64,000 bases of DNA from Helicobacter aurati (GTDB lineage: Bacteria > Campylobacterota > Campylobacteria > Campylobacterales > Helicobacteraceae), in assembly GCF_003364265.1 (NCBI RefSeq), contig NZ_NXLW01000005.1, forward strand, positions 1-64,000. The letters are read 5' to 3'. The number at the start of each line of letters is the position of its first letter. The stretch's first letter is position 1. Positions 1-9,605 of this stretch are shown piece after piece. Made by a program: the position numbers and the translations under genes. The notes under the pieces were generated by a model. That model did not search any database. It was not told where the DNA came from and worked only from the letters and a program-made list of their open reading frames with translations.

Positions 1-191
1 TGCTTGGCAAAAGTTTGTAGATTCTCTAACTCTAACAAGGAAATTATCACTAAGGGTTGAATAGATATGATATTGTGTTTATAGGGTTTTGATTTTGGTG
101 ACATTAAACTTTGATGAGAGTCTAAAATATGATATAGTTACCTATGATTAGAAATAAAGAATATACAGGAAAGTAAGCTAAAAAGAAAAAG

Positions 192-267
192 TGGTGGTTG
201 CGACTGGACTCGAACCAGCGACCCCTACCATGTCAAGGTAGTGCTCTACCAACTGAGCTACGCTACC
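192..267 (-). tRNA. tRNA-Val (anticodon GAC)
   Basis: The reverse strand folds as a 76-nt cloverleaf: 7-base acceptor strands GGTAGCG and CGCAACC, D stem GCTC/GAGC, anticodon stem CTACC/GGTAG around loop TTGACAT, T stem GCTGG/CCAGT with one G-U pair, discriminator A, and an encoded CCA. The anticodon GAC reads valine codons GUC and GUU. Acceptor pair 4:69 is an A-A mismatch. A TATAAT box lies about 17 bases upstream. Confidence 0.95.
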
Positions 268-283
268 AAAAAAAGAATGTCCC

Positions 284-289
284 ATTATA
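284..289 (-). promoter_or_regulatory. -10 box of the tRNA-Val gene
   Basis: A perfect TATAAT on the minus strand ends 16 bases before the tRNA 5' end. This is the expected place for a sigma-70 type -10 element of a stable RNA gene. No clear -35 is visible, which is common in Helicobacter. Confidence 0.5.
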
Positions 290-422
290 ATATAAAATAT
301 ATAATACTTGATAACTAAAATCAAATGTTCTATATTCTATGTAAAATTTTTGTATAAACAACGAATCTTTCATTATTGACAATGTAGCGTATAGAGTTTA
401 TCTCAATTACAGAAGGAAAATT

Positions 423-1511
423 ATGAATACAATCGGCATTCTATTGCAATATAGTTCATTCGGAGAAAGCCATGGTGTTGGCATTGGTGGTATGTTAAGC
501 GGCATACCCGCCGGATTGAATATAGACTATGATTTTCTTAAAACAGAAATAGCGAGACGCAAAGGCGGAAGTAAATTCGCTACACCTAGAAAAGAAGATG
601 ATGATTTTGAGATTCTAAGTGGTATTTTCCAAGGCAAAAGCACAGGAACTCCTATTGGTTTTTTTATCCCCAATAAAAACGTAAAAAGTAAGGATTATAG
701 CGAAATTAAAAACATTTTTCGACCTTCACATGCAGACTTTTCCTATCATCATAAATATGGCATAAGAGACTATCGAGGGGGAGGGAGAAGCAGCGCAAGA
801 GAAACTGTTGCAAAAGTGTTAGCGGGCGGTATTGCAAAGCTTTTATTAAGAGAATTTCATATTGTAATACAAAGCGGCATTATTAATGTTGGAAGTGTTA
901 TTTCAGAAAAAAAATCTTTTAATGATAACGACTTCACATCAGCAACATGCAGTGAAATATTCGCTCTCGACCAAACAATAGAGGAAGCACAAAAATTAGA
1001 AATTCTCAATGCTAAAAAACATGGTGATAGTGTGGGTGCTAGTGCGCTTTTGCGCATAAAAAATGTACCTATCGGATTGGGGGAACCTCTAGGATATAAA
1101 TTAGATTCTATCCTTGCACGCGACCTAATGGGACTAAATGCAGTTAAAGCAATAGAAATTGGTAGTGGTAGAGAATCAGCGTATAAAAAAGGTTCACAAA
1201 ACAATGATTTTATTAATAAACACGGTTTCATTACCAATAATTCCGGTGGAATTTTAGGAGGAATTTCAAATGGTGAGGATATTATCATTACCGTACACTT
1301 TAAACCAACGCCTAGTATTTTTCAACCACAACAAAGCATCGATATAGAAGGTAAGGAATCCGTGATTAAACTACAAGGCAGACATGATCCTTGTGTTGGT
1401 GTGCGAGGTAGTGTTGTATGTGAGAGCATTGTGGCACTAGTGCTAGCAGACATGCTTCTACTCAATGCAAGTTCTACGCTACAAAACCTTAAAGCAATAT
1501 ATAATAAATAG
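423..1511 (+). CDS. aroC: chorismate synthase
   Basis: AroC makes chorismate from 5-enolpyruvylshikimate-3-phosphate using reduced FMN, the last step of the shikimate pathway, in the cytoplasm. The 362-residue product has the family signatures: the N-terminal FGESHG segment at about residues 13-18, the FRPSHAD and [14 protein letters not shown] segments around residues 97-126, and RHDPC near residue 317. Length is normal for the family. The ATG follows an AGAAGGA ribosome site. It is a single gene between tRNA-Val and the urease operon, with 316 bases before ureA. Confidence 0.97.
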   Translation: MNTIGILLQYSSFGESHGVGIGGMLSGIPAGLNIDYDFLKTEIARRKGGSKFATPRKEDDDFEILSGIFQGKSTGTPIGFFIPNKNVKSKDYSEIKNIFRPSHADFSYHHKYGIRDYRGGGRSSARETVAKVLAGGIAKLLLREFHIVIQSGIINVGSVISEKKSFNDNDFTSATCSEIFALDQTIEEAQKLEILNAKKHGDSVGASALLRIKNVPIGLGEPLGYKLDSILARDLMGLNAVKAIEIGSGRESAYKKGSQNNDFINKHGFITNNSGGILGGISNGEDIIITVHFKPTPSIFQPQQSIDIEGKESVIKLQGRHDPCVGVRGSVVCESIVALVLADMLLLNASSTLQNLKAIYNK

Positions 1512-1827
1512 CATTTGATTATGTGCAATATCCAACTCACATCTTCATAATTGATTTATTTTGTCCTATTACCTAATTATTACATTATTACAGGCATAGC
1601 AAGAATGCAATAAAGTTTGTATTCTCAACCCCCTCCACGCGATATAGATTTAGATTATCAGAAATAACAGAATCGTATCTATAGATTCTGTCTATTAACA
1701 CTTCAAAATGATTGCATAGAATTACCTTAAACGTACATTCTTCATATATATTAAGAAATCTTGACTTTTTTAATAAAAATATTTTATAATATATCAATCT
1801 TAAAAGCTTGAACAGGAGGAAATATCT
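1512..1827. other. intergenic region upstream of the urease operon
   Basis: This 316-base stretch between aroC and ureA has no credible coding frame in either strand. The only supported element is the ureA promoter at its right end. I looked for a NikR-like palindrome because H. pylori NikR controls ureA, but found no convincing match. Confidence 0.6.
1761..1790 (+). promoter_or_regulatory. predicted ureAB promoter
   Basis: TTGACT at 1761-1766 and TATAAT at 1785-1790 are separated by 18 bases, a near-consensus housekeeping promoter. Transcription would begin near 1797, about 30 bases before the ureA start. The A/T-only spacer resembles Helicobacter sigma-80 promoters. A near-consensus -35 suggests strong constitutive transcription, which is inference. 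Confidence 0.75.
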
Positions 1828-2505
1828 ATGCGATTAACGCCCAGAGAATTAGATAAACTTATGTTGCACTACGCAGGAGAACTAGCAAAAAAACGTAAAG
1901 AACGTGGAATAAAATTGAACTATGTGGAATCAATTGCTCTAATCAGCATGGAAATTATGGAACTTGCACGAGAAGGAACAAAAAGTGTTGCCGAACTCAT
2001 GCAATTTGGGAGACAAATTCTAAAAGATTCAGATGTAATGGATGGTGTAGCAAACATGATTCATGAAGTACAAGTAGAAGTAACTTTTCCAGATGGAACA
2101 AAACTTGTCAGCATACATAATCCGATTGAAGACAATGGCAAACTCGCACCTGGTGAATATATACTCAAAAACGAAGACATAATTTTAAACGCAGACAAAA
2201 AAGCAATAGAAATACAAGTCATCAATAAAGCAGACAGACCTATACAAGTAGGTTCGCATTTTCACTTTTTTGAAGTCAATAAATTATTGCAATTTGACAG
2301 AAAAAAGGCATTGGGAAAACGTCTAGACATACCTTCAGGAACAGCCGTGAGATTCGAACCAGGCGAACGTAAAAATGTGCAACTTATTGACTTTGGTGGT
2401 AAAAAAAGAGTTTTTGGCTTTAATGATTTAGTAAATACACACATAAATCAAAGCAATGCTCAACAATGCTATGACACAGCAATGCAAAAACACTTTAGCA
2501 ATTAA
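1828..2505 (+). CDS. ureA: urease subunit UreA (fused gamma and beta chains)
   Basis: This is the small urease subunit. Helicobacter UreA combines the gamma and beta chains that are separate proteins in most bacteria. The 225-residue product starts [12 protein letters not shown] and has a gamma-like half (about residues 1-100) followed by a beta-like half with the [10 protein letters not shown] segment near residue 144 and the FEPGERKNV segment near 176. Length is close to H. pylori UreA. The ATG follows a strong AGGAGG site. The stop lies 10 bases before the ureB start, so the two are translated from one message. Confidence 0.98.
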   Translation: MRLTPRELDKLMLHYAGELAKKRKERGIKLNYVESIALISMEIMELAREGTKSVAELMQFGRQILKDSDVMDGVANMIHEVQVEVTFPDGTKLVSIHNPIEDNGKLAPGEYILKNEDIILNADKKAIEIQVINKADRPIQVGSHFHFFEVNKLLQFDRKKALGKRLDIPSGTAVRFEPGERKNVQLIDFGGKKRVFGFNDLVNTHINQSNAQQCYDTAMQKHFSN

Positions 2506-2515
2506 GGAGGGAATG

Positions 2516-4225
2516 ATGATAAAAATTACAAGAAAACAATATGCTTCTATGTATGGACCTACCATTGGCGACAAAGTAAGGCTGGGGGACACCAATTTAT
2601 TTGCAGAAATTGAAAAGGACTTTACATTATACGGAGAAGAAATTAAGTTTGGTGGAGGGAAAACTATTCGCGATGGCATGGCGCAATCTGTAAGTAGTCA
2701 TAACGATTCACTTGACGTAGTAATTACTAATGCGATAATTATCGATTATTGCGGAATCTATAAAGCAGATATTGGTATTAAAGAAGGAAAAATTGTAGGT
2801 GTTGGTAAAGCGGGGAACCCAGACATACAAGATGGCATACATTCTACAATGGTAGTCGGAGCAAACACTGAAGCTATAGCTGGGGAAGGGCTTATCGTTA
2901 CGGCAGGAGGAATCGATACTCATATCCACTTTATCTCTCCTACGCAGATTCCGACCGCATTGTATAGCGGTATCACAACTATGATAGGAGGCGGGACAGG
3001 ACCTACAGCTGGAACAAACGCTACAACTTGTACGCCAGGAAAATACAACATTAAACAAATGCTACGTTCCATTGAAGGCTACGCAATGAATTTTGGGCTA
3101 CTAGGAAAAGGGAACAGTTCAAATGAAAACGCTTTAGAATCACAAATTAAAGCCGGAGCATTAGGGTTAAAAATACACGAAGACTGGGGCTCAACTCCTG
3201 CTGTCATCAATCACGCTCTTAATGTTGCAGAAAAATATGATGTACAAGTGGCTATACACACGGATACCTTAAACGAAAGTGGCTGTGTGGAAGACACCCT
3301 AAATGCCATAGCAGGCAGAACTATACACACATTCCACACAGAGGGAGCTGGTGGTGGGCATGCTCCAGATATTATTAAAGCGGCAGGAGAAATGAACATT
3401 TTACCCGCTTCTACCAATCCTACTATCCCTTTCACAAAAAATACAGCCGATGAACACTTAGATATGCTTATGGTATGCCATCATTTAGATAAACATATTA
3501 AAGAAGATGTTTCATTCGCAGACAGTAGAATCCGCCCAGAAACAATCGCGGCAGAAGACGCCTTGCATGATATGGGGATTTTTTCGATTACTAGCTCTGA
3601 TTCCCAAGCTATGGGCAGAGTCGGCGAAGTGATTATTAGAACTTGGCAAATGGCAGATAAATGTAAAAATGAATTTGGACCACTAAAAGAAGAAAAAGAT
3701 GACAATGATAACTTCAGAATCAAAAGATATATTGCAAAATATACAATTAATCCGGCCGTAGCGCATGGCATTTCAGAATATGTAGGTTCTATTGAAGAAG
3801 GTAAATTCGCTGATTTAGTCCTTTGGAAACCAAGCATGTTTGGTGTAAAACCTGAAATGATTATTAAAAATGGAATGGTTGTGGCAGCCAAAATGGGGGA
3901 TTCCAACGCATCTATTCCTACTCCAGAGCCAGTAACATATACAAAAATGTTTGGAAGCTATGGAAAAGCAAAATATGATTGTGGCATTACTTTTGTTTCA
4001 AAAATCGCCTATGATTCAAACATTAAGGAAAAGCTTGGTTTAGAGAGAGTGGTCGTACCAGTAAAAAATTGCCGCAACATTACAAAAAAGGATATGAAAC
4101 ACAACGACGTAACTGCACAAATTGAAGTTAATCCAGAAACCTACGAAGTAAAAGTGAACGGTGTGAAAATAACTTCTAAGCCTGTCAATAAGGTTTCTTT
4201 AGGACAGCTCTATCATTTATTTTAA
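2516..4225 (+). CDS. ureB: urease catalytic subunit UreB
   Basis: UreB hydrolyses urea to ammonia and carbamate at a dinuclear nickel centre in the cytoplasm. From the ATG at 2516 the product is 569 residues, the same length as H. pylori UreB, and all nickel ligands fall at the H. pylori numbering: His136, His138, carbamylated Lys219, His248, His274 and Asp362, with flap His322. Two ATGs lie side by side (2513 and 2516). The AAGGAGG at 2504-2510 is better spaced for 2516, and a longer reading from 2456 would lie inside ureA without a ribosome site. The enzyme looks fully active. Confidence 0.98.
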   Translation: MIKITRKQYASMYGPTIGDKVRLGDTNLFAEIEKDFTLYGEEIKFGGGKTIRDGMAQSVSSHNDSLDVVITNAIIIDYCGIYKADIGIKEGKIVGVGKAGNPDIQDGIHSTMVVGANTEAIAGEGLIVTAGGIDTHIHFISPTQIPTALYSGITTMIGGGTGPTAGTNATTCTPGKYNIKQMLRSIEGYAMNFGLLGKGNSSNENALESQIKAGALGLKIHEDWGSTPAVINHALNVAEKYDVQVAIHTDTLNESGCVEDTLNAIAGRTIHTFHTEGAGGGHAPDIIKAAGEMNILPASTNPTIPFTKNTADEHLDMLMVCHHLDKHIKEDVSFADSRIRPETIAAEDALHDMGIFSITSSDSQAMGRVGEVIIRTWQMADKCKNEFGPLKEEKDDNDNFRIKRYIAKYTINPAVAHGISEYVGSIEEGKFADLVLWKPSMFGVKPEMIIKNGMVVAAKMGDSNASIPTPEPVTYTKMFGSYGKAKYDCGITFVSKIAYDSNIKEKLGLERVVVPVKNCRNITKKDMKHNDVTAQIEVNPETYEVKVNGVKITSKPVNKVSLGQLYHLF

Positions 4226-4235
4226 GGGGTAAAGC

Positions 4236-4754
4236 ATGTTGGGCATTGTATTAATGTATGTAGCAATTGTTTTAATTAATAACGGTATTTGTCGTATTGC
4301 AAATATTAATAGCAAAACATGTTCGGTAATGAATATCTTTGTGGGCTTACTCTCTGTCATTATAAATATCATCGTTATTGTGCATGGGGACATTGTTGGT
4401 GACAAAAATGATTTTTACGCGGCTGCCACTGGGTTACTTTTTGGATTCACTTATTTATTTGTAGCATGCAATAATCTCTTTAATCTTGATTTGAGAGCAT
4501 ACGGATGGTATAGCCTATTTGTTGCCATAAATTCTATACCTGCAGCCTATCTAAGCTACAATAATAATGGTCGCACACAAGAGAACATTGCCTTTGCTAT
4601 TATCTGGCTTGCTTGGGGGATTCTATGGCTTACAGGTTGGATAGAAACCGTGCTGAAGATTGAAATTAAGTTCGTTCCTTATTTGGCAATTATCGAAGGG
4701 ATTGTTACGGCTTGGATTCCTTCATGGTTAATCCTTGTGGGATATTGGAAATGA
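4236..4754 (+). CDS. ureI: UreI/AmiS family urea channel, short-loop form
   Basis: UreI is the inner-membrane urea channel that feeds cytoplasmic urease. The 172-residue product has six predicted membrane helices and family motifs (ATGLLFGFTYL near 64-74, WYSLFVAIN near 91-99, AIIWLAWG near 121-128, TAWIP near 158-162). It is shorter than H. pylori UreI (195 residues). The missing residues fall in the two periplasmic loops, around residues 50-60 and 107-119. The whole protein has a single histidine, His50. H. pylori UreI uses several periplasmic loop histidines for acid gating, so this channel may be gated differently or stay open. Its stop overlaps the ureE start (ATGA). Confidence 0.96.
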   Translation: MLGIVLMYVAIVLINNGICRIANINSKTCSVMNIFVGLLSVIINIIVIVHGDIVGDKNDFYAAATGLLFGFTYLFVACNNLFNLDLRAYGWYSLFVAINSIPAAYLSYNNNGRTQENIAFAIIWLAWGILWLTGWIETVLKIEIKFVPYLAIIEGIVTAWIPSWLILVGYWK

Positions 4755-5272
4755 TAGTAGAGAGAGTTCTTGGCAATATTCACACAGCAAATTACAAGCA
4801 CTTGGAAGTTGATAGGGTGCAAATGGAATGGTATGATACAGGGAAAAGAATAGCACTTTTACAATCAGAAAACGGACAAACTCTAGCCATGCGGCTTGCA
4901 AACGTACCGAAACACGGATTGAAAGACGGTGATATACTTTTTCAAGATTCGCGCAGAATCATCATTATTACTATTCTGCCGACTCTAGCACTTTCTATAC
5001 AGATACAAGATTGGGAAAGCATAGTAAGAGTATGCTATGAAATCGGTAATTTACATATTCCATTATTTTTTGGTAGAAATAATACAGAATTACAAGCACC
5101 CTTTGAAAAACCTCTTCAGAGAGCCCTTGAAAAGCTTTGTATCCCTTTTGAAAAAGAAATGTATATCCTAGATAACAAAAACAGAATCTATATGGCTAGC
5201 CCATTTATTGCTCAAGAGCCAAGATTGACGAGAAATTCAAATTTTACCGTTACAGTAACAAGAAAGGATTAA
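4751..5272 (+). CDS. ureE: urease nickel metallochaperone UreE
   Basis: UreE delivers nickel to the UreF-UreG-UreH activation complex. The 173-residue product has the conserved CYEIGN-x-H segment with His102, the nickel ligand known from H. pylori UreE, and the PFEKP segment near residue 117. No histidine occurs after His102, so the C-terminal His (His152 in H. pylori) and any His-rich tail are missing. The ATG at 4751 overlaps the ureI stop and begins with the MIVER typical of the family. A longer reading from 4712 would lie inside ureI. Confidence 0.96.
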   Translation: MIVERVLGNIHTANYKHLEVDRVQMEWYDTGKRIALLQSENGQTLAMRLANVPKHGLKDGDILFQDSRRIIIITILPTLALSIQIQDWESIVRVCYEIGNLHIPLFFGRNNTELQAPFEKPLQRALEKLCIPFEKEMYILDNKNRIYMASPFIAQEPRLTRNSNFTVTVTRKD

Positions 5273-5275
5273 GAT

Positions 5276-5938
5276 TTGGATTTTCTACTCTTACAAATCA
5301 ATGATGCGCTTTTTCCGATAGGAAGTTATACGCATTCGTTTGGATTAGAAAGCTATGTGCAACTTGAAAGAATCACAACAAAACAAGAAGTACAAGATTA
5401 TTTAAAGGCTTACCTTAATACACAAATCTTATACACGGATTTATTAGCAATAAAACTTATCCACGAGATAGATTCATTGCAGGAAATTCTTATTTTAGAA
5501 GAAACTATACATGCAGCTAGTGCAGCAAATGAATTACGAAATGCCAATCGGAAACTAGGAGCAAGGTTTGTCAAAACCATTAATGCCATGCAGCTGGAAC
5601 GCAAGGAACTTTTTGAACAATATATACAAACGAGTCAACTACACATTTATGTGGTAGCTTACGGCGTATTCTGTAAGGCATATACTCTTAACTATCAACA
5701 TTGTATACAGCAGTATCTCTATGCACAAGCTTCCAATACTCTTACAAATTGTGTTAAACTCATTCCGTTAGCGCAAAGTTGTGGGCAAGAAATACTCGCT
5801 TCTCTACATAATGAGTTTATTGCAATTTCTAAGAAATTAGAGAATCTACAGAGGCGAGATTTTTGCAATGTAGCAATTCATTATGAAATTAAAGCTATGC
5901 AGCATGAAAATCTCTATTCAAGACTTTACATGTCATAA
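5276..5938 (+). CDS. ureF: urease accessory protein UreF
   Basis: UreF bridges UreG to the UreH-apourease complex and helps couple GTP hydrolysis to nickel insertion. The 220-residue product shows NDALFPIGSYTHSFGLE at residues 9-25 and the C-terminal IKAMQHENLYSRLYMS, both strongly conserved in Helicobacter. The start is a TTG with AAAGGA eight bases upstream. No ATG is available nearby, and the protein lacks the N-terminal extension of H. pylori UreF. It follows ureE by three bases. Confidence 0.96.
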   Translation: MDFLLLQINDALFPIGSYTHSFGLESYVQLERITTKQEVQDYLKAYLNTQILYTDLLAIKLIHEIDSLQEILILEETIHAASAANELRNANRKLGARFVKTINAMQLERKELFEQYIQTSQLHIYVVAYGVFCKAYTLNYQHCIQQYLYAQASNTLTNCVKLIPLAQSCGQEILASLHNEFIAISKKLENLQRRDFCNVAIHYEIKAMQHENLYSRLYMS

Positions 5939-5947
5939 AGGAAAAAA

Positions 5948-6553
5948 ATGATAAAAATAGGCGTATGCGGACCTGTGGGAAGTGGAAAAACAGCACTCAT
6001 AGAATGTCTTACACGTATTTTACACAAAGACTATTCACTCGCCGTAATTACAAACGACATCTACACGCAAGAAGATGCGAAATTTATGAGCGCGAATTCT
6101 GTCTTACCTATCGAAAGAATTATCGGAGTAGAAACTGGCGGTTGCCCACATACTGCCATCAGAGAAGATGCCTCTATGAATCTTGAAGCTGTGGAAGAAA
6201 TGCAAAAACGGTTTCCAGATATTCAGATTCTATTCATAGAAAGTGGGGGAGATAACCTTTCTGCCACATTTAGTCCAGAGTTGGCAGATTTTACAATATT
6301 TGTTATTGATGTTTCTGGAGGAGATAAAATTCCAAGAAAGGGTGGACCGGGAATTACGCGTTCAGATTTATTACTAATCAATAAAATTGATTTAGCTCCT
6401 TATGTTGGTGCTAATTTAGAAATTATGCTAAGGGACGCCAAAATGATGAGGGGTAATAAGCCCTTTTTCTTCACAAACATTCAGACTAAAGAAGGAATAG
6501 CCGACGTAATAAAGTGGATAAAAAAATACGCACTCTTAGAAGATTATCAATGA
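5948..6553 (+). CDS. ureG: urease accessory GTPase UreG
   Basis: UreG is the SIMIBI GTPase that carries nickel into urease on GTP hydrolysis. Visible motifs are the P-loop GPVGSGKT (8-15), the nickel-binding Cys66-Pro-His68, the [17 protein letters not shown] switch segment near residue 98 and the NKID base-recognition motif near 146. The 201-residue length matches the family. The stop codon overlaps the ureH start by four bases, so the two are likely translationally coupled. Confidence 0.98.
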   Translation: MIKIGVCGPVGSGKTALIECLTRILHKDYSLAVITNDIYTQEDAKFMSANSVLPIERIIGVETGGCPHTAIREDASMNLEAVEEMQKRFPDIQILFIESGGDNLSATFSPELADFTIFVIDVSGGDKIPRKGGPGITRSDLLLINKIDLAPYVGANLEIMLRDAKMMRGNKPFFFTNIQTKEGIADVIKWIKKYALLEDYQ

Positions 6554-7317
6554 ATAGCTTTACGCAAGAAAGTACATTGCAACTTAAAACTAAAGTTAAT
6601 GCAAATAATAAAAATATCATTGAAAAGATGTTTTTCACACCTCCACTTAAAATTCTTACACCGTTAGAAGAAGACAATATTACAACTATTATGCTCTTGT
6701 CTGTATCAGCTGGGTTAATGAAAGGAGACAATCATAAGATACAAATAGAAATAGGCAAACACAGTAAGATAAGGCTCACTTCTCAAAGTTATGAAAAAAT
6801 ACATGACACACAAAATGGGCATGCAAGCAAGCACATGTATATTACATTAGGAGAAAATGCCGTATTAGATTACACGCCACTGCCAATAATGCCTTTCAAA
6901 AACTCTAGTTTTAAGGGCCATACACAAATTTACCTTGAAAAAAACTCTAAACTCTACTTTAGCGAGATTTTTTGTGCTGGTAGAGTAGAAAATGGAGAAT
7001 TATTTGATTTTCGAGAGTTTGATTCTAAATTATCTATTTATAAAAATAACCGTTTAGCATATTTTGAAAATATGCTTTTAAAGCCTACGCAAGTAAAAAT
7101 GCAAAATTGCTGCTCATTTGATAATTATACACATAGTCTAAGTCTAATAATATTTGATGACAACATCGATTTTTCATTATTAAAACAAAAAGTCTCTAAG
7201 GCTAACGCAAATATCAATATTGGTATCAGCAAAAACAACGAAAGTATCATCATTAAAGCACTAGCACACACAAGCGAAACTCTACTGCAATTTAGAGAAA
7301 GCTTGGAACTAGTATAG
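6550..7317 (+). CDS. ureH: urease accessory protein UreH (UreD family)
   Basis: UreH, called UreD elsewhere, binds apourease first and forms the platform and nickel tunnel for UreF and UreG. The 255-residue product shows the family features [16 protein letters not shown] near residue 55 and TSQSYEKIH near 76. It is slightly shorter than H. pylori UreH (265 residues). The ATG at 6550 overlaps the ureG stop; a GTG at 6514 lies inside ureG and has no support. This is the last gene of the operon, and no nickel transporter genes follow it here. Confidence 0.95.
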   Translation: MNSFTQESTLQLKTKVNANNKNIIEKMFFTPPLKILTPLEEDNITTIMLLSVSAGLMKGDNHKIQIEIGKHSKIRLTSQSYEKIHDTQNGHASKHMYITLGENAVLDYTPLPIMPFKNSSFKGHTQIYLEKNSKLYFSEIFCAGRVENGELFDFREFDSKLSIYKNNRLAYFENMLLKPTQVKMQNCCSFDNYTHSLSLIIFDDNIDFSLLKQKVSKANANINIGISKNNESIIIKALAHTSETLLQFRESLELV

Positions 7318-7430
7318 AATCTAATCTTTCACCATTCAGCTTAGATACATAAATGACTAATTGACAAACCGATACACAAATTTCATCTTTGCTTTGCGGT
7401 TCTATTAATCAATTAAATAATTTCAATAGA

Positions 7431-8219
7431 TTATCGTTTCAATCCATTGACAGTTTGCAACATAGAATCTGCCGTTTGGATACTCTTTGAATTTGCTTCA
7501 TAAGCCCTCTGTCCAGTAATAAGATCGGTCATTTCAGAGACAAGCCTTACGTTACTCAATTCGAGAAAGCCTGCGCGAATATTCCCTAAACCATCTTGTC
7601 CTGCGATTCCTTCAATTGGCTCACCACTCGCATTGGTATTCATGTAGAGATTATCCCCTAGTCCATGCAAACCTGCAGGATTAACAAAATTCACTAATTG
7701 AATTTGCCCAAGAACTTCCGCTTGTCCATTATTTCCCAATGTAACACTCACAGTACCATCTGCTCCTATATTAATGCTTTGTGCCTCTGGCGGAACAGTG
7801 ATTTGTGGTTGCACAAGATACCCTTCTGAAGTAACGATATTACCTTGATCATCAAGCTTAAAATTCCCGCTACGAGTATAGGCAATATTACCATCGGGAA
7901 GTTGTATAGGAAAGAATCCTTTTCCCATTATTGCTAAATCAAGTGGATTTTCAGTTTCTTTGGGACTACCTTGTGAGAAAATTCTGTTAATTGCGCCCGT
8001 GCGAACACCTACCCCCACTTCTATACCGGTTGGTGTAAGTGTAGTTTCACTAGTTTGCGTACCCGCAAATTGTAATGCCTGATAAAACAAATCATTAAAT
8101 TCCGCCCGCTGCCTTTTGAATCCAACTGTGTTAACATTGGCAATATTGTTTGAAGTTGTATCTATTTGAAGTTGCTGCCCTAACATTCCTGTTGTAGCAG
8201 TATAAAGCGAACGCATCAT
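7431..8219 (-). CDS. flgG: flagellar distal rod protein FlgG
   Basis: FlgG forms the distal flagellar rod in the periplasm. The 262-residue product, the usual Helicobacter length, has the rod/hook N-terminal motif (SLYTATTGML, then DTTSNNIANVNTVGFK at about 20-36) and the C-terminal motif with GFLELSNVRLV and QRAYEANSKSIQTADSMLQTVN. I chose the ATG at 8219 (MMRSLYT) because AAGGA lies seven bases upstream; an ATG at 8294 would add a non-family tail and sits before the promoter. A sigma-54 type promoter lies 43-58 bases upstream. In H. pylori an flgG gene also sits next to tsaD. Confidence 0.96.
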   Translation of the reverse strand: MMRSLYTATTGMLGQQLQIDTTSNNIANVNTVGFKRQRAEFNDLFYQALQFAGTQTSETTLTPTGIEVGVGVRTGAINRIFSQGSPKETENPLDLAIMGKGFFPIQLPDGNIAYTRSGNFKLDDQGNIVTSEGYLVQPQITVPPEAQSINIGADGTVSVTLGNNGQAEVLGQIQLVNFVNPAGLHGLGDNLYMNTNASGEPIEGIAGQDGLGNIRAGFLELSNVRLVSEMTDLITGQRAYEANSKSIQTADSMLQTVNGLKR

Positions 8220-8261
8220 ATCACTGTCCTTAGTTGTCTTAATATAATAATAGACTACGCT

Positions 8262-8277
8262 AGCAAAATCTATACCA
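8262..8277 (-). promoter_or_regulatory. predicted sigma-54 (RpoN) promoter of flgG
   Basis: On the minus strand TGG (8277-8275) and TTGCT (8266-8262) place the invariant GG and GC exactly ten bases apart, the defining -24/-12 spacing of RpoN promoters. The start point would be near 8251, giving a leader of about 32 bases with an AAGGA ribosome site. Middle-class flagellar genes of Helicobacter, including rod and hook genes, are known RpoN/FlgR targets. Confidence 0.72.
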
Positions 8278-8353
8278 TAATTAAAATTTAGCAATTAAAG
8301 ATTCTCAATTCTTGAATTGCATATTCCACAAATTAAACACTCAATGCAATAAA

Positions 8354-9532
8354 TTAATGGAATTGCATAGTTGCGCAATGCAAGCTGCCTTCCTGTGTTA
8401 TTAACGCTTTACAATCCACAGTGGTAATAGTATAATCAGGCAATGCTCTTTGCAATATTTGTAACGCAAGTGAATCGGTAGGCTTCTGATAAATAGGCAT
8501 AAGCAAATGCTTTTGATTAAGAAAGAGAAAATTAATATAACTTGCAGGCAAATATCTCATTTGCAAAGTTTCATCACTGCCAATAAGACTTTTATTAGAG
8601 TCTAAATGGCTAGATTCTTCTTTAAAAACACACAACGGTAAAGCAACAAGCTTCAAATTATGAATGCTTGCTAGATCTTCTAATTCTTTTTCCATAGCTT
8701 GAAGCTCACTAAAATGTAAATCATGAGAATCTTGACACTGCACATAAACAATCGTATCCTCGGAAATAAAACGTGCAAGAGTATCAATATGTCCGTCGGT
8801 TGTTCTATCGCCCTCTAAAAATCCTCTTGTAAGCCACAAAATCGTTGAAACACCTAAGTATTGCTTTAGTTTTTCTTCTATTTGCTCTTTTGTAAGATGA
8901 GGGTTACGATTGGATTCTAAAAGACATTGAGCAGTGGTTAGCAACATACCTGCTCCGTTGCTATCAATACTACCCCCTTCCAAAATCATATCTCGCAATT
9001 TCATGTTAGAAAAAAACCCTAATTTTTGTATCTGGTTATTGATTTGATTATCGAGGTTAGCAGGATATTTTAACCCCCAGCCATTAAAACCAAAATTTCC
9101 AAATTCATGCAAATATTCATCCTCTGCGTATTGTTTCTCCTGCTCTATAAGCCTGCCGAAGAACCCCAGATTCTCACTTTGCCAATTTCCTTTACCTAAA
9201 ACCGCATTAGCAATATTTGTAATAGTTTGAGTATTTTTGCCTCGCTTCACAGAAATAGGTAAACAATCCCTAGCCCAAACATCATTGCTTTCTATTTCTA
9301 TACAATGACATTTATAGGCTACTCCCTCTAAGGTTTGCAATACTTCTTGTATGTGTTTTTTTGTTTCTTCATCATGAGGGTGGAGAATGAGAAGAATATC
9401 CTCTACTTTAAGAATCTTAGCAATGATAGTATCATAGCAATCTTGGACTTCCTTAAGGTTTAATGCAAATCCGCAAAATTTATGCGGATAAATGAGTACT
9501 ACACCTTTTTGTTTTTCCCATTCTGCAAACAT
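8354..9532 (-). CDS. aguA: agmatine deiminase (peptidyl-arginine deiminase family)
   Basis: This enzyme converts agmatine to N-carbamoylputrescine and ammonia, in the cytoplasm. The 392-residue product has the family's guanidino-binding and catalytic segments: NDVWARD near residue 87, LEGGSID near 192, the TDGHID segment near 254, and the C-terminal GSLHCATMQ with nucleophile Cys386. The length agrees with bacterial agmatine deiminases. No N-carbamoylputrescine amidase gene is adjacent. It shares an intergenic region with the divergent tsaD. Arginine deiminase is less likely because the C-terminal Cys context fits AguA. Confidence 0.9.
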   Translation of the reverse strand: MFAEWEKQKGVVLIYPHKFCGFALNLKEVQDCYDTIIAKILKVEDILLILHPHDEETKKHIQEVLQTLEGVAYKCHCIEIESNDVWARDCLPISVKRGKNTQTITNIANAVLGKGNWQSENLGFFGRLIEQEKQYAEDEYLHEFGNFGFNGWGLKYPANLDNQINNQIQKLGFFSNMKLRDMILEGGSIDSNGAGMLLTTAQCLLESNRNPHLTKEQIEEKLKQYLGVSTILWLTRGFLEGDRTTDGHIDTLARFISEDTIVYVQCQDSHDLHFSELQAMEKELEDLASIHNLKLVALPLCVFKEESSHLDSNKSLIGSDETLQMRYLPASYINFLFLNQKHLLMPIYQKPTDSLALQILQRALPDYTITTVDCKALITQEGSLHCATMQFH

Positions 9533-9605
9533 AATAACCTTTCTAATTTAGATAATTTTTGTAAAATTATAACATTGATTCTTTGAAGCTCGTTAAGGAA
9601 AAGAA

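Noticed and set aside
857-1288. Antisense frame in aroC
   Set aside because: It lies fully inside a well-conserved gene in reverse and its protein shows no family or ribosome site; the same holds for other frames opposite ureB, ftsH, infB and the RND gene.
1540-1610. Possible NikR operator before ureA
   Set aside because: AT-rich words with TATTA and ATTATTA occur, but the half-site spacing does not fit the H. pylori NikR pattern.
2456-2515. Longer ureB reading starting inside ureA
   Set aside because: The extra residues are not family-like, there is no ribosome site, and the ATG at 2516 gives exactly 569 residues with H. pylori numbering.
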